A DNA stretch of 64,000 nt from Apis mellifera (Eukaryota; Arthropoda; Insecta; Hymenoptera; Apidae), in NCBI RefSeq assembly GCF_003254395.2, contig NC_037642.1:2574501-2638500 (forward strand). Reading direction: 5' to 3'. Of this stretch, positions 63,376-64,000 are shown one piece after another; the first letter of the stretch is position 1; each line of letters opens with the position of its first letter. A program made the position numbers and the translations under genes. A model generated the notes under the pieces. That model worked only from the letters and a program-made list of their open reading frames with translations, made no database searches and was not told where the DNA came from.

Positions 63376-63885
63376 TTTTATTCAATTGTCTATAACTCAA
63401 TAAGTAAACTTTTTGTATTTTTTTTGGCCAAAAGTGTTTCCAGGAATTTATTACAATATTCTGTGCATCTATCTTTCAGAACAGATATTTTGATATTATT
63501 TATATTCTGAGAACCATATTAAAGAGACAAAGAATCTATTTTCGTTTTATTCAATTGTCTATAACTCAATAAGTAAACTGGCATTTTTGTATTTCACTTT
63601 TGGCCAAAAGTGTTTTCAGGAATTTATTACAATATTCTGTGTATCTATCCTTCAGAACAGATATTTTGATATTATTTATATTCTGAGAATCAAATTAGAG
63701 AGGGAGAAAATCTATTTTCGTTTTATTCAATTGTCTATAATTCAATAAGTAAACTGGCATTTTTGTATTTCTTTTGGCCAAAAGTGTTTTCAGGAATTTA
63801 TTACAATATTCTCTGTATCTATCTTTCAGAACAGATATTATTTATATTCTCAGAACTAAATTAAAGAGACAGAGAATCTATTTTC
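63376..63885. repeat. Three tandem copies of a ~170-bp unit
   Basis: TTTTATTCAATTGTCTATAA begins copies at 63376, 63545 and 63721 (spacing 169 and 176). Each copy contains the palindrome TTTTGGCCAAAA (63422-63433, 63598-63609, 63772-63783), then AGTGTTT(C/T)CAGGAATTTATT, then TTCAGAACAGATATT. Copy 3 lacks about 8 bases near its TTTGATATT block. High identity suggests a recent expansion, a small satellite or part of a mobile element. The array ends inside the window; 63,886-64,000 shows nothing further. Confidence 0.85.
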
Positions 63886-64000
63886 AGAAATAAGAAATAC
63901 TTTTGAACGTATGCTAACAAGTTTCGAGTTATAGAATCTAACAATTTTTATAAATAAATAAAGGATGGAGTTTACGTAGCTTCGAATTTGCCAGCAATTA

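Noticed and set aside
1..64000. tRNA, rRNA, snRNA, CRISPR or transposase/reverse-transcriptase genes
   Set aside because: No GGTTCGANTCC box with a matching A box, no rRNA-like sequence, no spaced direct repeats of CRISPR type, and no reading frame with a transposon domain was seen by eye.

Overview
The window looks like nuclear DNA of an insect, most likely a hymenopteran close to honeybee (Apis). The reasons are a strongly AT-rich background with frequent CpG, long A and T runs, (GA)n/(TC)n and A-rich minisatellites, GTAAGT/TTTCAG-type introns, and many small GC-richer islands scattered through AT-rich DNA. The species is an inference; nothing in the sequence names it. There are no bacterial operons, CRISPR arrays, rRNA genes, or transposase or reverse-transcriptase reading frames that I can recognise.

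Region 1 (1-1,600) holds the only confident gene: a compact plus-strand gene with a CACGTG promoter box, a probable 5' UTR exon, two coding exons (532-989 and 1195-1255) and a poly(A) signal overlapping its stop codon. It encodes a 172-residue soluble protein I do not recognise. Just downstream (1,473-1,915) is a GC-rich block open on both strands that may be the last exon of a minus-strand gene.

Region 2 (3.1-4 kb) is a cluster of AT-rich minisatellites (11-, 14- and 20-bp units). Region 3 (9.7-10.5 kb) holds G-quadruplex motifs upstream of a possible two-exon gene for a 66-residue, cysteine-containing, acidic small protein with a hydrophobic N terminus. This is the best candidate for something undescribed, but it rests on splice grammar alone.

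The remaining ~53 kb reads as a gene desert or a very large intron. It has GC islands that look like conserved non-coding or regulatory DNA, diverged tandem duplications with 120-190 bp periods (13.1, 15.9, 37.75 and 63.4 kb), simple repeats, and a set of RNA-like hairpins. The strongest hairpins are at 45,966-46,019, 29,825-29,872 and 50,744-50,801; the last has a 3' arm resembling the miR-92 family. Some isolated open frames (12,663-12,840; 29,186-29,461; 33,034-33,282; 35,680-35,994; 48,051-48,123) are listed as weak exon or small-ORF candidates only. The one at 35.7 kb faintly resembles the start of a dipeptidyl-peptidase-type beta-propeller.
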